A DNA stretch of 64,000 nt, taken from positions 62,001 through 126,000 of the forward strand of contig NZ_BMQP01000004.1 of assembly GCF_014648175.1 (NCBI RefSeq), written 5' to 3'. A model generated the notes under the pieces. The model did not search any database. It worked only from the letters and a program-made list of their open reading frames with translations, and had not been told where the DNA came from. Origin of the DNA: Planobispora rosea. Its GTDB lineage: Bacteria; Actinomycetota; Actinomycetes; Streptosporangiales; Streptosporangiaceae. The position numbers were made by a program, and so were the translations under genes. Shown here piece by piece: positions 56,937 to 64,000 of the stretch (position 1 is the stretch's first letter; each line of letters starts with the position of its first letter).

Positions 56937-58568
56937 ATGTCCGACTCTCAAGAGCTCATCGCCGACCGGTACCGGCTGCTGGAGCATATCGGTCACGGGG
57001 GAATGGGCACGGTCTGGCGGGCCCGGGACGAAGTGCTCGGCAGGCATGTGGCGGTCAAGGAGGTCATCCCCTCCCCCGATCTGACCGCCCCGGAGCGCGA
57101 GGTCTTCACCGTCCGCACGCTCCGGGAGGCTCGGGCCGCCGGGCGGATCGGCCATCCCGGCGTGGCGACCGTCTACGACGTGATCGAGGAGCGCGGGCGG
57201 CCGTGGATCGTCATGCAGCTCGTGGACTCCCGGACGCTCGGGGCCGCGATCAGGGACGACGGCCCCCTGCCCCCGTACGAGGTGGCCCGGATCGGACTCG
57301 ACGTACTCGGCGCGCTGGTCGCCGCGCATCGCGTGGGCGTGCTGCACCGCGACGTCAAACCGGACAACGTGCTGCTGGCGACCGACGGCCGGGCCGTGCT
57401 GACGGACTTCGGCATCGCGGTCCTGGAGGGCGACTCCTCCGTGACCAGGACCGGTGCGATCATCGGCACCCCGGCCTTCATCGCGCCGGAGCGGGCGGCG
57501 GGCGGCCCGGCGGAGTTCGCCTCGGACCTGTGGTCGCTCGGCGTGACGCTGTACATGGCGGTCGAGGGGCACTCCCCCTTCCAGCGCGCCCACCCGCTGG
57601 CGACACTCGCGGCGGTCATGCATGACGCCCCGGCCCCGCTCCGGCGGGCCGGAGCACTGGGACCGGTGATCTACGGTCTGCTCCACAAGGACCCCGCGCG
57701 GCGGATGTCCGCCCAGGAGGTGCAGCGGCACCTGATGGCGATCGTCTCCGGGATCGCCCCGGAACCCACCATGCCGTCCGTGCCGGTCGTCCCGCCCGCC
57801 GAACCCGGCTCCGAGCGGCCGTCCGCGGAACCGGCCGACGGAACGCCGGCCGTACCGCCCGTGGTGCCCTCCGCCGCGGCTCCTGCCGCTCCCCCGCCGG
57901 CCGCCCCCGGGCTGCCCGGCGGGGCCGTTCCCCGGCCGGGGCGCCGCCGCTCCCTGATCGCCGCGACGACGGCGACGACCGTCGCGGTCGCCCTGACCGC
58001 CGGGGCCGCGGCCTGGATCACCTCGAAGGACACGGCCGTGGAACCGCGGAGGGCGCCCGCCTCCGTGAGCGTCCCCTCCACCGGGGCGTCCCCCTCGGAG
58101 GGACCCGTGGAGTCGAACTCCGCCGAGGACGCGGGCGGCCCGTCCGCGGAGACGGGCGGGGGCCTGCCCTCCTCCCCGCCGGCCTCGGACGGCCGTGGGG
58201 AACGCACCCGGGAGCCGTCCGGCGAGCCCTCGGAGAAACCCTCGGAGAAACCCTCGGACAAGCCGTCGGAGAAACCCTCGGAGAAGCCCTCCCCGGACGA
58301 GACGGACGACGACGGCTCCGGTGGCGGGTCCGGCGACGACGAGGGGCAGGATCCCGGCAGGAACGAGGACTCCCCCGGCCAGGTCGACCCCCGCAGCGAG
58401 GTGAACGTCTCCGACTCCGACGGACTCGGGAAGGAGTCCGGGAAGGAGACCAAGACCGGCACGAAGGCCAAGGACGACAAGCGCAAGGACGACAAGCGCA
58501 AGGGCGACAAGGCCAAGGACGACAAGGGCGGCAAAGCCAAGGGCGGCAAGGTCGAGGGCAGCGCGTAG
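56937..58568 (+). CDS. Receptor-type Ser/Thr protein kinase 3 with Lys-rich outer tail
   Basis: 543 residues. Complete kinase domain (GHGGMGTVW, VAVKEV, HRDVKPDN, DFGIA, APE), a Pro-rich linker, a membrane helix near 338-362, then a low-complexity outer region: Ser/Pro/Glu repeats (EKPSEKPSDKPSEKPS, near 430) and a basic end with KDDKRKDDKRKGDK. There is no folded outer domain like that of kinases 1 and 2. A basic flexible tail could bind anionic wall polymers; that is inference. ATG 56937 is chosen; an in-frame ATG 14 codons upstream is possible. Confidence 0.9.
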   Translation: MSDSQELIADRYRLLEHIGHGGMGTVWRARDEVLGRHVAVKEVIPSPDLTAPEREVFTVRTLREARAAGRIGHPGVATVYDVIEERGRPWIVMQLVDSRTLGAAIRDDGPLPPYEVARIGLDVLGALVAAHRVGVLHRDVKPDNVLLATDGRAVLTDFGIAVLEGDSSVTRTGAIIGTPAFIAPERAAGGPAEFASDLWSLGVTLYMAVEGHSPFQRAHPLATLAAVMHDAPAPLRRAGALGPVIYGLLHKDPARRMSAQEVQRHLMAIVSGIAPEPTMPSVPVVPPAEPGSERPSAEPADGTPAVPPVVPSAAAPAAPPPAAPGLPGGAVPRPGRRRSLIAATTATTVAVALTAGAAAWITSKDTAVEPRRAPASVSVPSTGASPSEGPVESNSAEDAGGPSAETGGGLPSSPPASDGRGERTREPSGEPSEKPSEKPSDKPSEKPSEKPSPDETDDDGSGGGSGDDEGQDPGRNEDSPGQVDPRSEVNVSDSDGLGKESGKETKTGTKAKDDKRKDDKRKGDKAKDDKGGKAKGGKVEGSA

Positions 58569-58669
58569 GACGTGCCGGCCGGTCCCCGCCACGGCGGGAG
58601 ATCCCGCGGGGCCCGTCCGGCGCGACGGCGGGACGCGCCCGGCGGGCCGGGCCCTCCCCGCCCACCGCC

Positions 58670-59605
58670 CTACATGTCGCCGCTGACGGCCTTCAGGGCG
58701 TGGGCCAGGTCGGCGGGGTAGTCGGTGGTGAAGCTGACCCACTCGCCCGTCGAGGGATGCTCGAAGGCCAGGGAGACGGCGTGCAGCCACTGCCGTCCGA
58801 CACCCAGGCGCGCGGCCAGGGTCGGGTCCGCGCCGTACAGCATGTCCCCGACGCACGGGTGGCGCAGCGCCGACATGTGGACCCGGATCTGGTGGGTCCG
58901 GCCGGTCTCCAGTTTGATGTCGAGCAGCGTCGCGGAGCGGAACGCCTCGATCGTGTCGTAGTGGGTCACCGAGGGCTTGCCCCCCGCCACGACCGCGAAC
59001 CGGCCGTCACCGAAGGGATGCCGGTCGATCGGCGCGTCCACGGTGCCGCGCAGCGGGTCGGGATGGCCCTGGACCAGCGCGTGGTAGCGCTTGTCCACCG
59101 TGCGCTCCTTGAAGGCCCGCTTCAGGTGGGAGTAGGCGTGCTCGCTCTTGGCCACCACCATCGCACCGGTGGTGTTGGCGTCCAGCCGGTGCACGATGCC
59201 CTGCCGCTCCGCGGCGCCGCTGGTGGCGACCCGGTGGCCGGTCCCGAGCAGCCCGCCGATCACGGTGGGACCGGTCCAGCCGGTGGTCGGGTGGGCGGCC
59301 ACGCCGACGGGCTTGTTGACGACCACGATGTCGTCGTCCTCGTAGACGATCGTCATGCCGGGGATGGGCTCGGCCACCGGAGTGGGGGCGGCGGGCGGCG
59401 GCGGCAGGGTGACGTCCAGCCACTCGCCGCCCTGGATCCGGTCGGACTTGGCCGCGGGCGCGCCGTCCACCAGCACGTCGCCGGAGGCGATCAGCTCGGC
59501 GGCGCGGGTGCGGGAGAGCCCGAACAGCCGGGACAGGGCGGCGTCCAGGCGCTCGCCCTCCAGCCCGTCGGGAACCGGGAGGCTCCTGTGGTCGGCCATG
59601 GTCAT
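58670..59605 (-). CDS. rluD: RluD-type 23S rRNA pseudouridine synthase
   Basis: 311 residues. An S4 RNA-binding domain (18-65: [31 protein letters not shown]) and a RluA/C/D catalytic domain with [18 protein letters not shown] (D142), plus [23 protein letters not shown]. It converts uridines of helix 69 of 23S rRNA in relatives. ATG 59605 overlaps the lspA stop by ATGA (59602-59605), with AAAGGGGG upstream. lspA-rluD is a frequent pair. Confidence 0.93.
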   Translation of the reverse strand: MTMADHRSLPVPDGLEGERLDAALSRLFGLSRTRAAELIASGDVLVDGAPAAKSDRIQGGEWLDVTLPPPPAAPTPVAEPIPGMTIVYEDDDIVVVNKPVGVAAHPTTGWTGPTVIGGLLGTGHRVATSGAAERQGIVHRLDANTTGAMVVAKSEHAYSHLKRAFKERTVDKRYHALVQGHPDPLRGTVDAPIDRHPFGDGRFAVVAGGKPSVTHYDTIEAFRSATLLDIKLETGRTHQIRVHMSALRHPCVGDMLYGADPTLAARLGVGRQWLHAVSLAFEHPSTGEWVSFTTDYPADLAHALKAVSGDM

Positions 59606-60351
59606 GCGCCCCCTTTCCGCCCGGTCTCGCGCGTCCCGTCGATCTGGTAGCCCCGCCAGGCGAAGAACACCGCGAGGATGCCGCCGCAGACGATCCCCGC
59701 GTCGGCGACGTTCCAGACCGGGAAGTGACCGGGGAAGGTCTCGATGAAGTCCACGACGTGGCCCTGGAAGGGCGCGTCCCGGCCGAAGCCCGAGGGCCAG
59801 CGGAAGACCCGGTCGGTCAGGTTGCCCAGCGCCCCGCCGAGCAGCAGGCCGAGGGTGACGGCCCACGGCAGGCTGCGCAGGTGGCGCGCGGTGCGCAGGA
59901 TCGCGATCACCACTACGGTCGCCACGCAGGTGAAGACGATCGTCATCCCGACGCCGAGGTTGAAGGCCGCCCCGGGGTTGAAGAGCACCCGGAACTGGAG
60001 CAGATCGGGGATGACGACCACCGGATCCCGGCCCTCGAGGGTTCTCAGCACGACGGTCTTCGTGATCAGGTCGAGGACGTAGACGATCGGCGCGATCGTC
60101 GCGAGCACGGCGATGCGCCGCGCCGCCGGCGGGGCGGCGGGAGCGGCTGCGTCCTCCGAGGCGGCGGCCGGCTCCTCCCTGCCGTCGCCGGCGGCACCGG
60201 CCGGGCTCCCCGGAACGGTACCGGCGGCACCGGCGGCCGGGCTCCCCGGGCCACCGGCCGGGCTCCCCGGGACGACACCGGACGGCGGCGTCCCGGCCGG
60301 CTGCTCGTCGCCGGTCAGCGGCGCTCCTCCCGCTGTTTGCAGGCCACGCAC
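59602..60351 (-). CDS. lspA: Signal peptidase II (lipoprotein)
   Basis: 249 residues from GTG 60351. It cleaves the signal peptide of prolipoproteins after Lgt. [13 protein letters not shown] and [14 protein letters not shown] hold the catalytic Asp pair; [14 protein letters not shown] is the conserved loop. Four membrane helices; the first ~75 residues are Gly/Pro/Ala-rich and absent from standard LspA. GTG 60351 has GAGGG seven bases upstream but overlaps the DksA-like gene by 37 bases. A CTG at 60318 behind GGGAGGAG would overlap by only four bases and is an alternative. Confidence 0.92.
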   Translation of the reverse strand: MRGLQTAGGAPLTGDEQPAGTPPSGVVPGSPAGGPGSPAAGAAGTVPGSPAGAAGDGREEPAAASEDAAAPAAPPAARRIAVLATIAPIVYVLDLITKTVVLRTLEGRDPVVVIPDLLQFRVLFNPGAAFNLGVGMTIVFTCVATVVVIAILRTARHLRSLPWAVTLGLLLGGALGNLTDRVFRWPSGFGRDAPFQGHVVDFIETFPGHFPVWNVADAGIVCGGILAVFFAWRGYQIDGTRETGRKGGA

Positions 60352-60734
60352 AGCGTCGCCCTCGGGAACGCCTGCAGGCGCTCCTTGCCGATCGGCTGGT
60401 GGCACGATTCGCACACTCCGTAGGTCCCCGCGTCGATCCGGGCGATCGCTCGCTCGTTCTGCGCGATGAGGTCGCGCGAATTCAGGGTAAGGGCGATCTC
60501 GCGTTCCCGTTGATACGTCCGGGCCCCGGCGTCGGCCTGGTCGTCCCCCGCACCGTCGGTGACGTCGTTGGATGCGATCTCCGACTCCGCCCGGGCGATC
60601 TCGGCGGTCAGTTCCTCGATCTCCGTGGCCAGCCGCTCGCGGACCTCGGTGAGTTCCTCGGCCGTCCAGGGGGCGGCGGGACCGTTCTGTGCCGGAACCA
60701 CCGCGTTCTTCTCCGCGCGTACGGTCGTGGCCAT
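60315..60734 (-). CDS. DksA/TraR-type zinc-finger protein
   Basis: 139 residues. An N-terminal coiled-coil ([28 protein letters not shown]) and a C-terminal Cys4 zinc finger (C108, C111, C129, C132: CESCHQPIG and CVACKQ) with TYGVCESC. Such proteins bind the secondary channel of RNA polymerase in E. coli; in actinomycetes the role is less clear. ATG 60734 has GAGGAGG five bases upstream. Its end overlaps lspA, suggesting one operon dksA-like, lspA, rluD. Confidence 0.9.
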   Translation of the reverse strand: MATTVRAEKNAVVPAQNGPAAPWTAEELTEVRERLATEIEELTAEIARAESEIASNDVTDGAGDDQADAGARTYQREREIALTLNSRDLIAQNERAIARIDAGTYGVCESCHQPIGKERLQAFPRATLCVACKQREERR

Positions 60735-60940
60735 GTCGGCCTCCTCACTCGGTCGAACCCCTACCAGGGCGGTAAACGGTGCGGGAAGCTTAGGCCGCCC
60801 ATAACAGAACGGCAAACGCCCCACTAACCTCTTTGCCAATCCCGTACCATCCGCGCTCTTCCTCCTCATTCCGCTCCGCGGCGGATATCGGGAAGCCGGG
60901 AAGGCGCCGCGTGCGTTATCGTTTGAGTTCGCAAGGCGTC

Positions 60941-61188
60941 GACGGGGACGAGTACGTCCGGACCTCCTCGCACGAGCGACCCGGGGACGGTGGAAGCCCG
61001 GGGCGAGAGCCGGAGGGAAGATCACCCCTGAGCCGCCGGAAGAACGGTCCCCTGCCCGCTGGGGGGCTCAGTAGACCCGGCCGCGTCCCCAAAGAAGAGG
61101 GCTTCCGCCACGCGGAGGCCAAGGAGGGTGGTACCGCGGGACCGCACGGTCTCGTCCCTCCACGCCACTGCCAGCACCAGCGTGGAGG
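60941..61188 (+). promoter_or_regulatory. ileS T-box riboswitch, translational type
   Basis: A stem base GGGG (60944-60947) with CCCC (61025-61028) encloses AGTA (60951-60954) and the specifier ATC (61021-61023, an Ile codon followed by A). The T-box sequence AGGGTGGTACCGCGG is at 61125-61139, where TGGT can pair with the tRNA acceptor end. CCCTCC (61156-61161) can pair with GGAGGG (61123-61128) or, as cctccacg (61157-61164), with cgtggagg (61181-61188), which contains the ileS ribosome site. So uncharged tRNA-Ile should free the ribosome site, as in actinobacterial ileS T-boxes. The region starts after a TATCGT box at 60917-60922. Confidence 0.88.
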
Positions 61189-61199
61189 TCCCGGTTCCG

Positions 61200-64000
61200 A
61201 TGTCCGCCCATTTCCGCCCCCTTCCCGCGCAGGTCGATCTGCCCGCGCTCGAACACGAGGTGCTCGGTCGCTGGCGGGACGGCAAGATCTTCGAGCGCTC
61301 GGTCGAGCAGAACGCCGGGGGTCCCGCCTGGGTCTTCTACGAGGGCCCGCCCACCGCCAACGGCATGCCCGGCGTCCACCACATCGAGGCCCGCGTCTTC
61401 AAGGACGTCCTCCCCCGGTACAAGTCCATGCAGGGCTACAGCGTGCCCCGCAAGGCCGGCTGGGACTGCCACGGCCTGCCCGTCGAGGTCGGGATCGAGA
61501 AAGAGCTCGGCCTGTCCGGCAAGAAGGACATCGAGGCGTACGGCATCGCCGAGTTCAACGCGCGCTGCCGTGAGTCGGTGCTGCGGCACGTGGACGCCTT
61601 CGAAGAGATGACCGAGCGGATGGGGTACTGGATCGACCTGTCCCAGGCCTACCGCACGATGGACCCGGCCTACGTCGAGTCCGTCTGGTGGTCGCTCAAA
61701 GTAATCTTCGACAAGGATCTCCTCTTCCGTGACTTCCGGATCACGCCGTACTGCCCGCGCTGCGGCACCGGCCTGTCCGACCACGAGCTGGGCCAGCCCG
61801 GCGGCTACGAGACCGTCTCCAGCCCGTCGGTCTACGTCCGGATGCCCGTCGTCTCCGGCCCGCTGGCCGAGCTCGGCGCGTCCCTGCTGATCTGGACCAC
61901 CACGCCCTGGACCCTGGTGTCCAACACGGCGGTGGCCGTGCACCCCGAGGTCGCCTACGTCGCGGCCCGCCCCGCCGGCTCCGACGAGGTCCTGGTCGTC
62001 GCCGCGCCGCTGCTGCACGCCGCGCTGGGCGAGGACGCCGAGGTGCTGGCCACCTTCCAGGGCGCCGAACTGGAGCGCACCGCCTACACGCGGCCGTTCG
62101 AGCTGGTCGACATCCCCGGCGCCCACTACGTGGTCCTCGGCGACTACGTCACCACCGAGGACGGCACCGGCCTGGTCCACCAGGCTCCCGCCTTCGGCGC
62201 CGACGACATGGCGACCTGCAAGCGGTACGGCCTGCCGGTGGTCAACCCGATCGGCCCCGACGGCCGTTTCCTGGAGGACGTGCCGCAGGTCGGCGGCCAG
62301 TTCTTCAAGGACGCCGACGAGGGCCTGACCGCCGACCTGCGCGAGCGCGGCCTGCTGTACCGGGGCAGCCACTTCGAGCACAGCTACCCGCACTGCTGGC
62401 GCTGCCACACCGCGCTGCTGTACTACGCGCTGCCCGCCTGGTACATCCGCACCACCTCGATCAAGGAGCAGCTCCTCGCCGAGAACGAGAAGACCAGCTG
62501 GTACCCCGGGACGATCAAGTGGGGCCGCTTCGGCGAGTGGCTGCGCAACAACGTCGACTGGTCGCTGTCCCGCTCCCGCTACTGGGGCACCCCGCTCCCG
62601 CTGTGGGTCTGCTCCGCCGACGAGTCGCACGTCACCTGCGTCGGCTCGCTGGCCGAGCTGAGCGAGCTGTCCGGCCAGGACGTCTCCGGCCTGGACCCGC
62701 ACCGCCCCTACGTGGACGACGTCGTGCTGCCCTGCCCCTCCTGCGGGGCCGAGGCGCGCCGGGTGCCCGACGTGATCGACGCCTGGTACGACTCGGGCTC
62801 GATGCCGTTCGCCCAGTGGGGCGCGCCGTACCAGAACCCGGAGATGCTCGAGACCGCCTACCCGGCGCAGTTCATCTGCGAGGGGACCGACCAGACCCGC
62901 GGCTGGTTCTACTCGCTGATGGCGGTCGGCACCCTGGTCTTCGGCCGCTCCTCCTACGAGAACGTGCTCTGCCTCGGCCTGATCCTGGCCGAGGACGGCC
63001 GCAAGATGAGCAAGCACCTGGGCAACGTGCTGGAGCCGATCTCGCTGATGGACCAGCACGGCGCCGACGCCCTGCGCTGGTTCATGGCCTGCTCCGGCTC
63101 GCCGTGGGCGGCCCGCCGGGTGGGCCACGCGACCCTGGAGGAGATCGTCCGCAAGGTCCTGCTGACCTACTGGAACACGGTCTCGTTCTTCACGCTCTAC
63201 GCCAACGCCGAGTCCTGGGCCCCGTCCATGATCGGCCAGGCCCCGGCGTACGGCGAGCGCCCGCTGATCGACCGGTGGGCCCTGGCCGAGCTGCACCGGA
63301 CGGTGGCCGAGGTCACCTCCTCGATGGACGAGTTCGACACCGCCCGGGTCGGGCGGCGGCTGGCCGAGTTCCTCGACGACCTGTCCAACTGGTACGTGCG
63401 GCGCTCCCGCCGCCGGTTCTGGTCGGGTGACGTCTCCGCCTTCGCCACCCTGTACGAGTGCCTGGAGACCGTCACCCGGCTGATGGCGCCGGTGGTGCCG
63501 TTCGTCACCGACTACGTCTGGGACGTGCTCCGCGAGGACGAGAGCCCCGCCTCGGTCCACCTGGCCTCCTGGCCGCAGGTGAACTCCGCCCTGCTGGACC
63601 CGGCGCTGTCGGAGCAGATGGCGCTGGTCCGCCGCCTGGTGGAGCTGGGCCGTTCGGCCCGTGCCTCCAGCGGGGTCAAGACCCGTCAGCCGCTCGGCCG
63701 CGCGCTGGTCGGCGCCCCGGGCTGGGCCGCGCTCTCCGCCGAGCTGCGCGAGCTGATCGCCGAGGAGCTCAACGTACAGACCCTGGAGGACCTGTCGGGC
63801 TTCTCGGCCGATCTGGTCTCCTTCACCGTCAAGCCCAACTTCCGGGCCCTGGGCAAGCGGTTCGGCTCCCAGACGAAGCTGGTGGCCGCCGCGGTGACCG
63901 CCGCCGACGCCGGGGAACTGGCCCAAGCCCTGCGGGGCGGGTCGCCGGTCTCGCTGGAGGCCGGTGAGCTGGGCACGGTGGAGCTGACCGCCGAGGACGT
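61200..64000 (+). CDS. ileS: Isoleucyl-tRNA synthetase, 3' end outside window
   Basis: 933 codons are visible; the end is cut by the window. It charges tRNA-Ile and edits mischarged Val. The HIGH-type motif is PPTANGMPGVHH (50-61) and KMSKH is at 602-606; GWDCHGLPVE and DQTRGWFYSLM are also diagnostic. VHHIEARVFKDVLPRYKSMQGY and the likely total length above 1000 residues put it in the eukaryote-like IleRS group (as in mycobacteria), which is generally less sensitive to mupirocin. ATG 61200; GGAGG lies 11 bases upstream, inside the T-box sequestering hairpin. Confidence 0.95.
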   Translation, partial: MSAHFRPLPAQVDLPALEHEVLGRWRDGKIFERSVEQNAGGPAWVFYEGPPTANGMPGVHHIEARVFKDVLPRYKSMQGYSVPRKAGWDCHGLPVEVGIEKELGLSGKKDIEAYGIAEFNARCRESVLRHVDAFEEMTERMGYWIDLSQAYRTMDPAYVESVWWSLKVIFDKDLLFRDFRITPYCPRCGTGLSDHELGQPGGYETVSSPSVYVRMPVVSGPLAELGASLLIWTTTPWTLVSNTAVAVHPEVAYVAARPAGSDEVLVVAAPLLHAALGEDAEVLATFQGAELERTAYTRPFELVDIPGAHYVVLGDYVTTEDGTGLVHQAPAFGADDMATCKRYGLPVVNPIGPDGRFLEDVPQVGGQFFKDADEGLTADLRERGLLYRGSHFEHSYPHCWRCHTALLYYALPAWYIRTTSIKEQLLAENEKTSWYPGTIKWGRFGEWLRNNVDWSLSRSRYWGTPLPLWVCSADESHVTCVGSLAELSELSGQDVSGLDPHRPYVDDVVLPCPSCGAEARRVPDVIDAWYDSGSMPFAQWGAPYQNPEMLETAYPAQFICEGTDQTRGWFYSLMAVGTLVFGRSSYENVLCLGLILAEDGRKMSKHLGNVLEPISLMDQHGADALRWFMACSGSPWAARRVGHATLEEIVRKVLLTYWNTVSFFTLYANAESWAPSMIGQAPAYGERPLIDRWALAELHRTVAEVTSSMDEFDTARVGRRLAEFLDDLSNWYVRRSRRRFWSGDVSAFATLYECLETVTRLMAPVVPFVTDYVWDVLREDESPASVHLASWPQVNSALLDPALSEQMALVRRLVELGRSARASSGVKTRQPLGRALVGAPGWAALSAELRELIAEELNVQTLEDLSGFSADLVSFTVKPNFRALGKRFGSQTKLVAAAVTAADAGELAQALRGGSPVSLEAGELGTVELTAED

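Overview
The window is high-GC DNA (very strong G/C preference at third codon positions, many GTG starts, dense genes with 4-base GTGA or ATGA overlaps). It carries actinobacterial hallmarks: a PriA-type HisA, a Trp-operon-associated membrane protein, TIGR03085 and DUF2752 proteins, Pkn-like Ser/Thr kinases with outer C-terminal domains, and a translational ileS T-box. It looks like a filamentous actinomycete chromosome, possibly Streptosporangiales. I see no prophage, insertion sequence, CRISPR array, tRNA or rRNA.

Layout. 0-1.2 kb: 5' part of a MASE1 membrane sensor, then a gene-poor stretch. 1.2-6.1 kb (minus): two paralogous membrane-anchored proteins, a VIT1/CCC1-type transporter, lgt, a DsbA-like thioredoxin-fold protein and a MauE/DoxX redox membrane protein. 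6.3-11.7 kb (minus): hisI, Trp-associated membrane protein, DUF4190, DUF2752, trpC, trpB, trpA, with no trpE. 11.9-27.9 kb: a block between hisI and hisF holding ppk2, a heterodimeric ABC exporter, two ABC-ATPase/FtsX permease pairs, MerR and PadR regulators with visible palindromic operators, small membrane proteins, an HxlR/LuxR gene relic and an SGNH hydrolase. 27.9-34.1 kb (minus): hisD-hisC-hisB-small membrane protein-hisH-membrane protein-priA-RidA-hisF. 34.2-41.6 kb: YbaK, amidase, murA-type transferase, class A penicillin-binding protein, a nucleotidyltransferase relic and a DHFR-like protein. 41.9-46.7 kb (minus): dnaE and a DAHP-synthase-like/chorismate mutase fusion preceded by an attenuator-like leader. 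46.9-58.6 kb: three receptor Ser/Thr kinases, an AraC regulator, AzlCD, a two-component system and an MMPL transporter. 58.7-64 kb: rluD, lspA and a DksA/TraR-type protein (minus), then a T-box and ileS (plus), cut by the right edge.

How it works together. The his and trp genes form coupled operons; TrpF activity is probably supplied by PriA. Aromatic synthesis (DAHP-synthase-like/chorismate mutase) and isoleucyl-tRNA charging each show RNA-level control: a Tyr/Phe leader peptide with an intrinsic terminator, and a T-box that can hide the ileS ribosome-binding site. Envelope functions recur (lgt, lspA, PBP, murA, kinases, MMPL). Exporters in the 12-28 kb block sit beside one-component regulators with inverted repeats at their promoters.

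Most unusual items: (1) the Tyr/Phe leader plus terminator before a fusion whose DAHP-synthase half has lost its catalytic residues; (2) two mini-ORFs starting VSERxERTxG, each overlapping the next gene by GTGA; (3) a near-perfect 26-bp palindrome between a MerR gene and a membrane protein operon; (4) an HxlR N-terminus fused out of frame to a LuxR C-terminus; (5) repeated -10-like boxes 6-7 bases before start codons without Shine-Dalgarno sequences.
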